Below, in pieces: positions 9,301 through 15,932 of a DNA stretch of 15,932 bases. Within the stretch, counting starts at the first letter, position 1. Each line of letters begins with the position of its first letter. Made by a program: the position numbers and the translations under genes. Origin of the DNA: Ettlia oleoabundans (taxonomy: Eukaryota; Chlorophyta; Chlorophyceae; Chlamydomonadales); the NCBI GenBank assembly GCA_019693395.1, contig JAAMXP010004222.1, positions 1 through 15,932 of the forward strand. Direction: 5' to 3'. Below the pieces are notes generated by a model that ran no database searches, had not been told where the DNA came from, and worked only from the letters and a program-made list of their open reading frames with translations.

Positions 9301-11475
9301 CTTTGTCTGCTGGGTTGCAGATGCAGGGCGTGCAAGTGGATGCTGGGCTGCTGACACACCTGTTGAGTGCCTGCATCGCCGCCAGTACCTGGGATCTGGC
9401 ATTGCAGCTCTGCAACGCAGCGCTCGTCGCTCAGGTGTGTGCCACACCACCCTGCCTGGACGTGAAACACCCATCCAAAGGCTGGCACTGCCTGGGTTAG
9501 CGTGCCTATCCCGTGCGTGCTGCTCCTGTCCCCTGTTGCTGTGCAGGGTGCGGCCGTATCCCCGCTGTTCAACCACGTGCTGCAGCAGGCGGCATCTGCG
9601 GGCCAGTACAGTACGGTGGTGGATGTGCTGACCGACATGCGGGCTTCAGGGCTGGAGGTGGACCCCTCGGTGGCATCAATGGTGAGCACACCGCGGCACA
9701 TGCCACCCGGATGCTGGCCGCACATTTCATTGAGCTGGGCGCACGTGTTCGCGTGCGCGGAGGTTCCAGTGGGTGCCCAGCACATGGCTCATCTGCTTGA
9801 CCAGGTCGCTGCGGTATGCAGACACATGTGTAATGCTCCTGGGGCACAGTCCTTACAGCAATCCTGCTGTGTCCCCTTCAACCTTGCAGCTGATGAACTC
9901 CCAGGCTGGCGACAACACCATTCAGCCCGGCCCACATGCCACCACCCCACACATACCTCTCCCTGTGGCTGCCAATGGGCCTGCCACTGGGAGCGGGGAA
10001 GTGGGCCCACTGAAAGGCTCCCTTTTCGGTCCGCATGGCCTTGCAAGCGCAGACAGCATGGGCAGTGGCTGCAATGGAACTGCTGCTTGCATGACCGGCA
10101 CCCCGTTGCTGTCAGCGCCAGACACAGCTGGCGCATTGTTCAATGCCAGTGATGCTGGTCCATGCATCAGCCTGCAGGAGGCTAACTCCCTTCTGGAAAG
10201 CATGAAGGTGAGGCGGCTCAAGCTTCTTGGGAGTGCTTGCAGCAGCTCACCAGTTTGTCAATCGCTGGTATCTGCCATCTCCATCCCTCCCTTTCGATCT
10301 GTGGTAGCCAGCGCTGCCGTGCCCCACCCTTTCTATGCAGGCTCGTTTGGACGTGCAGGGTGCGCAGCAGGTGCTGGGCAGCATGAAGGCCACAGGCATC
10401 CAGCCAGATCAGGTGAGGCGTGGAGGGCCCAGCAGAGTGGCAGAGGGAAACCCCAGCAGCTTGTGACTTACTACCAAAGCACTTAGCTCGTGGAAGCTCG
10501 CAGCTGGCTCCTGCTTATCCACCCACCCACCCACTGGATACTTGCATGTTTGGCTTGGCTGCGACACTGCAGGCCAGCTACACCCACCTCATTGAGCTGA
10601 TGGCCCAGGCCCAGCAGGCTAAGCTTGCGGTGCGGCTGTGTGAGGAGGCGCATGATGCTGGCGCCCTGCAGTGCTACGCCCTGCCAAACCTGACTACTGG
10701 CTCGCCGCAGCCTGGCACAGCGCTGGCCAATGTGCTGGACCTCAGGTGGGGTGCGGCACTGACATGTCGCCCGGTACGCAGGCACCGACCTGCATGTTTC
10801 GTGTGCGTGTGGAGGGAGCGCTTCCATGGCACTTACTCACGAGGCTAGGGCGTTGCCTGGCCCTATGCACCACCTCTCCATGGCCTACATCGCTGCTCCA
10901 GACAACCAGAGCTTGCACACTCACACCTTGATTGCACCTGCTCCTCCTTTGCTCCCTGGGTTCAGGAACTGTGGGGTGGCGGTGGGTGCGACGGTGGTGC
11001 TGACCTGGCTCATCAAATGTGCTCAGATGCGCGGGCTGGGGCTGGTTGTGAGGGACCAGAATGTGAAGCTGATCACAGGTTGGTGTGATCACTGGGTCAT
11101 CAGTGCTTGCTTCTATCAGTCTGCATGACCTGTGCACTTTCCATCAGTGCTTGCTTCTATCAGTCTGCTCGACCTGCCTGCGTATTTCCATCTGTAATGT
11201 CAGGCCCTGGCCTGCAGACCCTGTCTCAACGCTTGGTTGCAGCTGACTGATTGTCCTTATCATGGCTCAACATGCCTGCCTGTCCACTGATACCAGGCCA
11301 GCTGCCGCCACGTCAAGCCAACAACGGAGTGACCAACGACAACGACGCATGTGGCAGAATGCTTCGGGATGAGCTGCTGCGTATGCTGACCAATGGCACT
11401 TCCAGCTTGGCAGCACTTCAGGAGCTGGTTCCCGTCTGCCTCGGCACAGATGCGGGTAAAGCGTGCAGCCCGTAA
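3327..11475 (+). CDS. Large PPR protein with SMR-like C-terminus (28 exons)
   Basis: Exons: 3327-3427, 3567-3625, 3781-3865, 3982-4051, 4253-4384, 4542-4655, 4843-4986, 5185-5362, 5431-5664, 5859-5918, 6071-6307, 6483-6595, 6749-6850, 7026-7066, 7248-7275, 7478-7609, 7797-7925, 8100-8265, 8475-8566, 8761-8859, 9045-9176, 9321-9434, 9547-9681, 9890-10207, 10341-10412, 10573-10745, 10966-11078, 11297-11475. They total 3552 bases with every junction in frame, giving 1183 residues. P-class PPR motifs occupy about 52-187 (four), 472-893 (about twelve) and 994-1063 (two); examples are TALTNSAISACDKGGRW (87 on) and IVTYNTLLASYA (670 on). Low-complexity inserts lie at 188-471 and 900-990. Residues 1084-1155 resemble an SMR domain. 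P-class PPR proteins bind organellar RNA for stability, processing or translation, so a chloroplast or mitochondrial role is inferred. The N-terminus is not a clear transit peptide; starting at Met12 (3360) would be more basic. Exons 7-11 are the least certain. A specific ortholog cannot be named. Confidence 0.8.
4052..4252 (+). other. GC-AG intron in the PPR gene
   Basis: The donor is AAG|GCAAGT and the acceptor CTGCAG. Only this pair joins WQK to ALEIFD inside one PPR motif in phase 0; no GT donor nearby keeps the frame. The extended GCAAGT context is the strong form expected of a GC donor. The intron contains an ambiguous base at 4183 beside C runs. Confidence 0.75.
4843..6306 (+). other. 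Low-complexity spacer of the PPR protein (exons 7-11)
   Basis: These exons encode residues 188-471, which split the first four PPR motifs from the rest. The translation is rich in Ser, Gly, Ala, Pro and Cys and has no recognisable domain. Splicing is called from donors (GTAAGT at 4987, GTACGG at 5363, GTGAGT at 5665, GTACGT at 5919, GTGTGC at 6308) and frame continuity. Intron 4987-5184 is a multiple of three without stops and could be retained. Intron 5363-5430 is only 68 bases, the shortest in the gene. Confidence 0.55.
5933..5964 (+). repeat. Perfect 16-bp tandem duplication in a PPR intron
   Basis: Two identical adjacent 16-base copies (5933-5948 and 5949-5964), each starting CATTTGCTGCG, lie in intron 5919-6070 of the PPR gene. 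It looks like a recent slippage duplication with no visible coding effect. Confidence 0.9.
9177..9320 (+). other. GC-AG intron in the PPR gene
   Basis: The donor is CAG|GCAAGG and the acceptor TTGCAG. Joining HSLQ to MQGVQVD completes a 35-residue PPR motif in phase 0. Reading on past the donor meets a TAG after three codons, so splicing here or very near it is required. Confidence 0.75.
10735..11388 (+). other. SMR-like domain coding region (exons 26-28 of the PPR gene)
   Basis: Residues 1084-1155 read LDLR, then VAVGATVVLTWL, then VKLITG, and after a longer loop GRMLRDELLRML. This follows the order of the Small MutS-Related fold seen at the C-terminus of plant PPR-SMR proteins: strand with LDLH, helix with an Ala-rich face and WL, strand with ITG, then LR and a helix. 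The usual LDxH histidine is Arg here, and the TGxG motif reads TGQL. If the call is right, the nuclease-associated motifs are degenerate and the domain may only bind nucleic acid. Assignment is by eye. Confidence 0.55.
11098..11168 (+). repeat. Direct repeat, two 27-bp copies, in the last PPR intron
   Basis: A 27-base unit beginning CATCAGTGCTTGC occurs at 11098-11124 and again at 11142-11168, a 44-base period. Similarity continues into GACCTG after each copy. Both lie in intron 11079-11296, so the coding frame is untouched. Confidence 0.9.
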
Positions 11476-11623
11476 TGGTGCATGCCTGAGGGGGGGGCGC
11501 GAAGAGTGTGCTGGTTGTGCTCACAGTCTCAGTCAGCGGTTGAGCTCGCATTGCACCTGTGTATGTTACTCAGCTCTCCAACCAGGCATGCTGTAGGTAT
11601 ATTCCTGGCCAAAAATTGCATGT

Positions 11624-11628
11624 TGTAA
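11624..11628 (+). promoter_or_regulatory. Candidate poly(A) signal TGTAA, PPR gene
   Basis: TGTAA lies about 150 bases after the PPR stop codon (11473-11475) and is the first such motif downstream. It is followed about 80 bases later by a TATA box, so the PPR transcript probably ends near 11640. Confidence 0.55.
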
Positions 11629-11707
11629 TTGTTAGCCCCGCCCATCATCTGCTGCAGTGTGCTGTGCTGATGACGGCTGCACCATCCTGGTCTCGGTTGC
11701 GGCTCTC

Positions 11708-11715
11708 TATAAAAG
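11708..11715 (+). promoter_or_regulatory. TATA box (TATAAAAG)
   Basis: TATAAAAG is a near-perfect TATA element, the clearest I noticed in the window. A start site would be expected near 11738. It is about 230 bases after the PPR stop codon and nearly 1.5 kb before the best ALG11 ATG, so its transcript is unknown. It may drive a small or non-coding RNA, or an ALG11 mRNA with a long spliced leader. Confidence 0.55.
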
Positions 11716-11839
11716 CCTGAGTGGGGCATGAGTATCACTGGAGCCCAGATGTTTTATTCATCACAACAAGGTCCCTGGTACCCCAATGTCCTCCATGCGC
11801 GGCCCCCCTCCTTGCCTCACACATGTGACGTATGTGGAT

Positions 11840-11869
11840 TACGGGCATCTACGGGCATCTACGGGCACA
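11840..11869 (+). repeat. 10-bp tandem repeat, three copies
   Basis: The unit TACGGGCATC is repeated three times in tandem, the last copy differing slightly at its end. It lies about 130 bases downstream of the TATA box in the region without a called gene. Confidence 0.85.
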
Positions 11870-12259
11870 GCCTATCAGTGGCGCCGCTCAAGCCAACTCC
11901 CCTAACCCTGGATCTCCCCTTGGTTTGAATCAATCAGAGGTAATTAAGTTAAGTGTGTTCCTGCTTTGATTGTGTACTAGTGCCGCGACTGACGGTGGGC
12001 AGCCACATTTAGCTGTCGAGCCTGCCATGTTACCTTCGTGCCTGTTCCTGTGATGACTGATGATCCCGCCAATCTAACCTTTTTCATATCAGTGATGTTA
12101 GCTTGCCCCGAACTTGCAAGTTGTCACCCACCTTGCACGCCACCTGTGACTCTATGCATCAAAAGGTGTGGCCCAGCTTTTGATCTTCCATCCGTGCCCC
12201 ACAAGCGCCCTCCACTTCGAGTGCTCCTGCCTGCCATGTTCCTTGATCTTTTGCCCTGA

Positions 12260-12288
12260 AGTTCTGTCGCACATAGTTCTGTCGCACA
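12260..12288 (+). repeat. Two 14-bp direct repeats, 15-bp period
   Basis: AGTTCTGTCGCACA occurs at 12260-12273 and 12275-12288, separated by one T. It lies between the PPR and ALG11 genes. Function is unknown. Confidence 0.9.
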
Positions 12289-12366
12289 ACATGTTATTCC
12301 TGCTTGCTCTTGTGACTTTCATACCGCTCCCTTCATTGTGTAGCAGGTGGGGGTCCGGGTTTCCTC

Positions 12367-12371
12367 TGTAA
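12367..12371 (+). promoter_or_regulatory. TGTAA motif in the PPR-ALG11 interval
   Basis: This TGTAA lies about 630 bases downstream of the expected start site of the TATA box at 11708. Together they could bound a short transcription unit. Alone, a five-base motif is weak evidence. Confidence 0.25.
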
Positions 12372-13194
12372 CAGATGAACATTGAGCCCTGCCAGTGCCA
12401 GTGCATAGAGCATGGCCTGTCGCCTGCCACCCTCCCCCTTGTTTTGCCCTGCCAGCAGGGGTGTTTAAGTGGGCTACACACACCCTATGCCTTCTGTGCA
12501 CATGCTTTCATTCTTGATCGACCACTGTGACAACAGAATCACTGTTCACCGGTGAGGTGGCCAGGACGACAGGCGGGACAATGCATGGCTAGTGATCGCG
12601 GCGTGTCGGCGGGAAGCACTGGCAGCGCGGCCGCCAGGTCATCAGTGGAGGACTCTCGACAACACTCCTGCCCACGGAATGATCATCAAAGGTTCATATT
12701 GAAGCAGCTTGTTATTCTCGAAAGGGAAAAGGCCGCTCATCCCGGACACCGGGCAGGTCCCAGTGGCGGCCCCAGGACCCGAGACCAACGAGCTCCTGCT
12801 GCGTTCACGCAGCTTTCCAGGTAGTCACAAGTTTCAAGTATTGCTACAGGCGTTAAAGGCGCAAGCAGCGCTCCGCACTGACCGTGCCTTCTCTACCCTG
12901 CTTGGATTATGGCCAATCATTCTGTCACAAGAGAACGGCTCATTGCGGAATGGTTGATCTGCACCCAGCAAGGGCTTGGACTGCCGCCGTGCCTCGTGAG
13001 CTCGCAAGCTGCGGGTGCTGCTAAGGCTGCTAGGAGGCACGGGTTCGATGGCAATGACCATTCCACAACGCAGGTCCATCACGAGTCAGGCATTGCTTGC
13101 AGGCCGCTGCCTGGCGGTGTCAACGGACGGTACAGGCGCTCTCGGGTTGCGAGTGTTCCTGGAGCATCTGCCTTCGTTGACACGTTTGGAAACC

Positions 13195-15673
13195 ATGGCT
13201 CTGGCAACTATTGGTGCCATACTCTTGGCTGTGGGCTTTGTGGTGGGTGTGGTGAGTGGAATGCATGGTACCCGCCCCAACTGGTGTCAACTGGCACACG
13301 ATCGCGCCCCAGTATTGTCCCTGCCAGTTGGCAAAGTCTGGCTAGTCTCTCTTTGCATCCAACATATCAATTTCAACGCATTAACTGCTTGATGTCACCT
13401 GTTTCGTGCCTGCAGGAAGCAGCCACCATTGCGTTGGCGGGTGTGGTGCTGTCCTTGCTCCTGGGCTTCCTGCTGGGCAGATGGTGGATCAGGCGGCGCC
13501 TTCCGCACCTCAGCAAGGCAAGGAGCTGGCAAATGCCTCGCCTACCTCCTGTTGCCTTGCATGCAGTGTTCCTCCTGATTATACCTGCACAGCTCTCAGC
13601 CATTGGGAGCGAGCATCATGGGAGCCCAAGGCAGCAGAGTTTCTGCGTGAGGTCTGTTGTGTTGCGCAGGGCACTGTGGCTTTCTTCCACCCCTTTGCTG
13701 ATGGCGGCGGCGGCGGCGAGCGCGTGCTCTGGTGAGCGGCTGTCCTGCATGCAGCACTCCTTGCTATTGCTGCAGTCAAGTGGAGGTGCAACATGAAATC
13801 CTACGTTGAATGGCTGGCACACACCAGGCATAGTTAGCCCGCCTCCCACCTAGTCTGCCTGTTCCAGTGACTCACTTGTGCTGCGAGTGTAGGGCGGCGG
13901 TACAGGGATTGCAGGACACGCGCCCAGACTTGAAGGTAAGGCCAGGTTTAACTGGCACTGTCAACTTGCCTGGGAGCTGGCTGTCCTGCTTCTCCTGCCA
14001 GGTGGCAGGCGCCTATCGTGTCTGCCGACTCGGGACTCCCTGCTGCTGCTGCTTCACATCCAGCTCTGCTTCCTTCCTAAGCGCTGCACGCCGCCACCGC
14101 TGGTGCTGGCGCAGATAGCCATATACTGTGGCAGCAGCTTCAGTGCTGAGCAGCTGTGTGAGCATGTGGCCCAGCGCTTCAACCTGCAAGTCATGCCCAC
14201 ATTCCAGGCAAGCGACCAGCGAACACGTGGCACATGGCAGGGGGCACTGACTGGCAGGCAAATGTCTGCATGCACCTCAGCTGCACGCACCCCACTTGCC
14301 CCGCCTGGCATGTATGCTGTCAAAGGTGGGCTGAGAACCAGCACTGCAAGGTCCTCATTCACCGCTTTCCATCATTGCATCACTTCCACACCGCGCTACT
14401 GCAGGTTGTGGCGCTGCCCAACCGGAACCTGCTGCTGCCGGCACGTTACCCTCGCTTCACCATGATAGGGCAGGCACTGGGATCGGTGCGTGTGGCGTGG
14501 CAGGGCCTCAACCAGCTGCTGCCTGAGGTGTGGATAGACACCACGGGGTGGGCATTCCCGTACCCGCTGGTGCGGCTTGCGGGGTCCCGCACAGCAGCCT
14601 ACGTTCACTACCCCACCATCAGCACAGACATGCTGCAGAGGTGGGTGGTGTGACGCAGGGAAGCAGTTGAGGGTGGTTGGGCCTCTCATCACCGTGAGAA
14701 TGCCAGGGCAAGCATGGGAGTATAGAGAGCAGCTAGGTGCCAGGTTTGGTGAGGAAGGAAGAGATTGACGAGTGTGCTGGCTGGCTTTGACTAGGTTGTG
14801 CATTTGCCAGACCTCGCTATGCTTGTGGCAAACTTGTCGTGGTCGTGGCCCAATGTTTGCTTGTGTGGCAGGGTGTGGGAGCGTGACCCATCGTACAACA
14901 ACAGCGAGGATGTGGCGGGCAGCCCTCTCAAGTCGCTGGCCAAGCTGGGCTACTATCAGGCGTTGGCGCTGCTGTACGGCTTGGTGGGGGCATTTGCGCA
15001 GGTGGATGGGGTGGGTAACGGGGTGAAATGTGGGGCAAGTGCAGTGTGCTGTGCTGTGCTGCGCTGCGGTGGGTTGGCTGTTGGCGGATTTTGTTGGTTG
15101 CTGTCGGAAGGTACACACTAGGGTGTGTGGAAAAGGGCTGGATGGGTGGTTGGTTGAGATGTTGGTGAGGCCCAGGCATTTTGCTGCCCATCCTTCAACT
15201 AAACTGATTAACTTCTGGAATTCAATGGTGTAAGGGTCCTTCGCACCCGCTTCCTCTTGCACCCTTTGCACACTCTTCCTCACCTTTCGCTCCTTGTTGC
15301 CATCGCCCCACCGCCCCACCGCGTCCGTTTCCGTATCTGAAGGTGGTGATGGTGAATAGCAGCTGGACGAGGCGACACATTGGGGAGCTGTGGTGGCACT
15401 GGCAGCGCCCTGTGCGCGTCTACCCCCCCTGCGACACGCGCGCCCTGCAGGCCCTGCCGCTGGACCGCCGCTTGAAGCGTGTTTACCTCCTCTCCGTGGC
15501 CCAGTTCAGGCCCGAAAAGGACCATGCCATGCAGCTGCGCGCTCTTGCTGAAGCGCGGCGCAGGGCGGCTGCCATGCCCGAGGGCGGCGGCGCTGCAGTG
15601 CTGGCGGCGCACCTGAAGCTGGTGGGCAGCTGCCGCAACGATGAGGACCTACAGCGCATACAGCAGCTGAGAG
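13195..15673 (+). CDS. ALG11: ALG11, GDP-Man:Man3GlcNAc2-PP-dolichol alpha-1,2-mannosyltransferase (N-terminal 351 residues)
   Basis: Exons: 13195-13251, 13416-13517, 13670-13731, 13893-13935, 14115-14207, 14405-14640, 14872-15001, 15343-15673; every junction keeps frame. The enzyme adds the fourth and fifth mannoses (alpha-1,2) to the lipid-linked oligosaccharide on the cytosolic face of the ER. Residues 2-42 are almost continuously hydrophobic and end in GRWWIRRRLP, a membrane anchor with a basic cytosolic flank. Family motifs follow in order: FFHPFADGGGGGERVLW (58-74), YPRFTMIGQALGS (134-146), YVHYPTISTDM (185-195), VVMVNSSWT (242-250), YPPCD (268-272) and QFRPEKDH (295-302). The GT-B fold's C-terminal lobe, with the E-x7-E donor-site motif, is beyond the window; the family is usually about 450-500 residues. 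The start at 13195 has the best context (A at -3, G at +4). In-frame Mets at 13048 and 13054 would add up to 49 residues. Two introns (13518 and 14208) have GC donors. Confidence 0.88.
13518..13669 (+). other. GC-AG intron in ALG11
   Basis: The donor is AAG|GCAAGG and the acceptor GCGCAG. It joins the membrane segment (HLSK) to GTVAFFHP in phase 0. Available GT donors in the stretch are weak or leave the FFHP exon out of frame. Confidence 0.7.
14208..14404 (+). other. GC-AG intron in ALG11
   Basis: The donor is CAG|GCAAGC and the acceptor CTGCAG. It joins QRFNLQVMPTFQ to VVALPNRN in phase 0, giving the spacing usual in ALG11 between the RFN and YPRFTMIGQ segments. A GTCATG donor 18 bases upstream would also keep phase but is a poor match and would delete six residues. 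Confidence 0.7.
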
Positions 15674-15932
15674 GTGGGGTTGTGCTGCACATCATTTTCA
15701 TGCTGTTCATGTTCTGAGAGGTGATGCGTTTCAATTAGGCAGCAGCTGGTAACATTGGTCGTAGCGTTGCAGTGGTGTCACAAGCGCAAAGTGTACTGTG
15801 GCTGCAGGCGCCCCCTCCACCCAGCCATCTCTTCCAGTTGATTTCAATTGCACACAACATGCAAGCGCCTCCTTCCTTTGGCCACCCACTATTGGCGGTA
15901 TTCCGCTTCTCGCCGCATGCCCTTGCCGCGCG
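15674..15932 (+). other. ALG11 intron running to the window edge
   Basis: After the donor GTGGGG at 15674 no segment matches the next part of the ALG11 family. Possible acceptors occur near 15807 and 15838, but the frames they open do not look like ALG11. I read the rest as intron, with the remaining exons outside. Confidence 0.5.

Larger units (their letters stand above)
11476..13194. other. Long intergenic or 5'-leader region without a convincing gene
   Basis: This stretch of 1.7 kb has a TGTAA at 11624, the TATA box at 11708, short tandem repeats at 11840 and 12260, and another TGTAA at 12367. From about 12550 on, the base composition looks more like coding DNA. A Met-started frame at 12585 and an open frame at 12703-12954 look protein-like but match nothing I know. 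Another frame is open from 13000 into ALG11 with Mets at 13048 and 13054. These could be 5' exons or leader of ALG11, or a small separate gene. I find no splice pair convincing enough to call. Confidence 0.45.

Noticed and set aside
9015..9785. A 256-codon open frame on the - strand.
   Set aside because: Antisense to PPR exons 21-23, whose + strand reading carries clear repeat motifs in frame.
11895..11945. Possible tRNA T-arm (GGTTTGAATC).
   Set aside because: The flanking bases do not form the required stem, and no acceptor, D or anticodon arms are found nearby.
12049..12260. Possible box C/D snoRNA (GTGATGA at about 12051).
   Set aside because: The nearest downstream CTGA is about 200 bases away, too far, and there is no terminal stem.
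12909..13796. A 295-codon open frame on the + strand.
   Set aside because: It runs through the ALG11 intron at 13252-13415 and leaves the ALG11 frame after exon 2, overlapping the FFHP exon in the wrong frame. It contains real coding sequence only in 13416-13517.
14396..15319. A 307-codon open frame on the - strand.
   Set aside because: It is the antisense shadow of ALG11 exons and introns; its composition is that of reversed GC-rich coding DNA and it has no recognisable motif.
15808..15932. A further ALG11 exon at the right edge.
   Set aside because: Possible acceptors exist but the translation does not resemble the conserved region that should follow the QLR segment.

Overview
This window looks like nuclear DNA of a green alga, most likely a core chlorophyte; the genus cannot be read from it. 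The reasons are GC-rich coding sequence, very dense short spliceosomal introns (about 70-340 bases) with CAG acceptors, TGTAA motifs downstream of stop codons (the usual chlorophyte poly(A) signal), and plant/algal-type proteins. I see four protein-coding genes, all on the + strand and head to tail. I rebuilt exons by hand, using splice consensus, reading-frame continuity and family resemblance. No tRNA, rRNA, CRISPR array or transposon was recognised.

Layout. (1) 1-746: the last two exons of a 20S proteasome beta subunit of the PSMB2/PBD family; its start lies left of the window. (2) 1212-2851: a two-exon gene for a 485-residue J-domain (Hsp40-like) protein with a long low-complexity, serine-rich and probably nuclear body. 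(3) 3327-11475: a 28-exon gene for a 1183-residue pentatricopeptide-repeat (PPR) protein. It has about 18 PPR motifs, a long disordered insert and a C-terminal segment that resembles a degenerate SMR domain. All 27 splice junctions keep frame. (4) 13195 to the right edge: the first eight exons (351 residues) of ALG11, the cytosolic-face ER mannosyltransferase of N-glycan precursor synthesis; its C-terminus is outside. Between genes 3 and 4 lies about 1.7 kb without a convincing gene. It holds a strong TATA box, a TGTAA motif and short tandem repeats, so a small or non-coding transcript is possible.

The genes do not form a pathway: protein degradation, chaperone co-factor, probable organellar RNA binding and ER glycosylation are unrelated neighbours, as is normal in a nuclear genome.

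The most interesting signals are in the PPR gene. Two three-repeat blocks share the same intron positions, phase and exon sizes (132 and 114 bases), which suggests an old intragenic duplication. The C-terminus is a diverged SMR-like module. Four of 36 complete introns use GC-AG splice sites with strong donor contexts. Exon boundaries are hand-called and need transcript confirmation.
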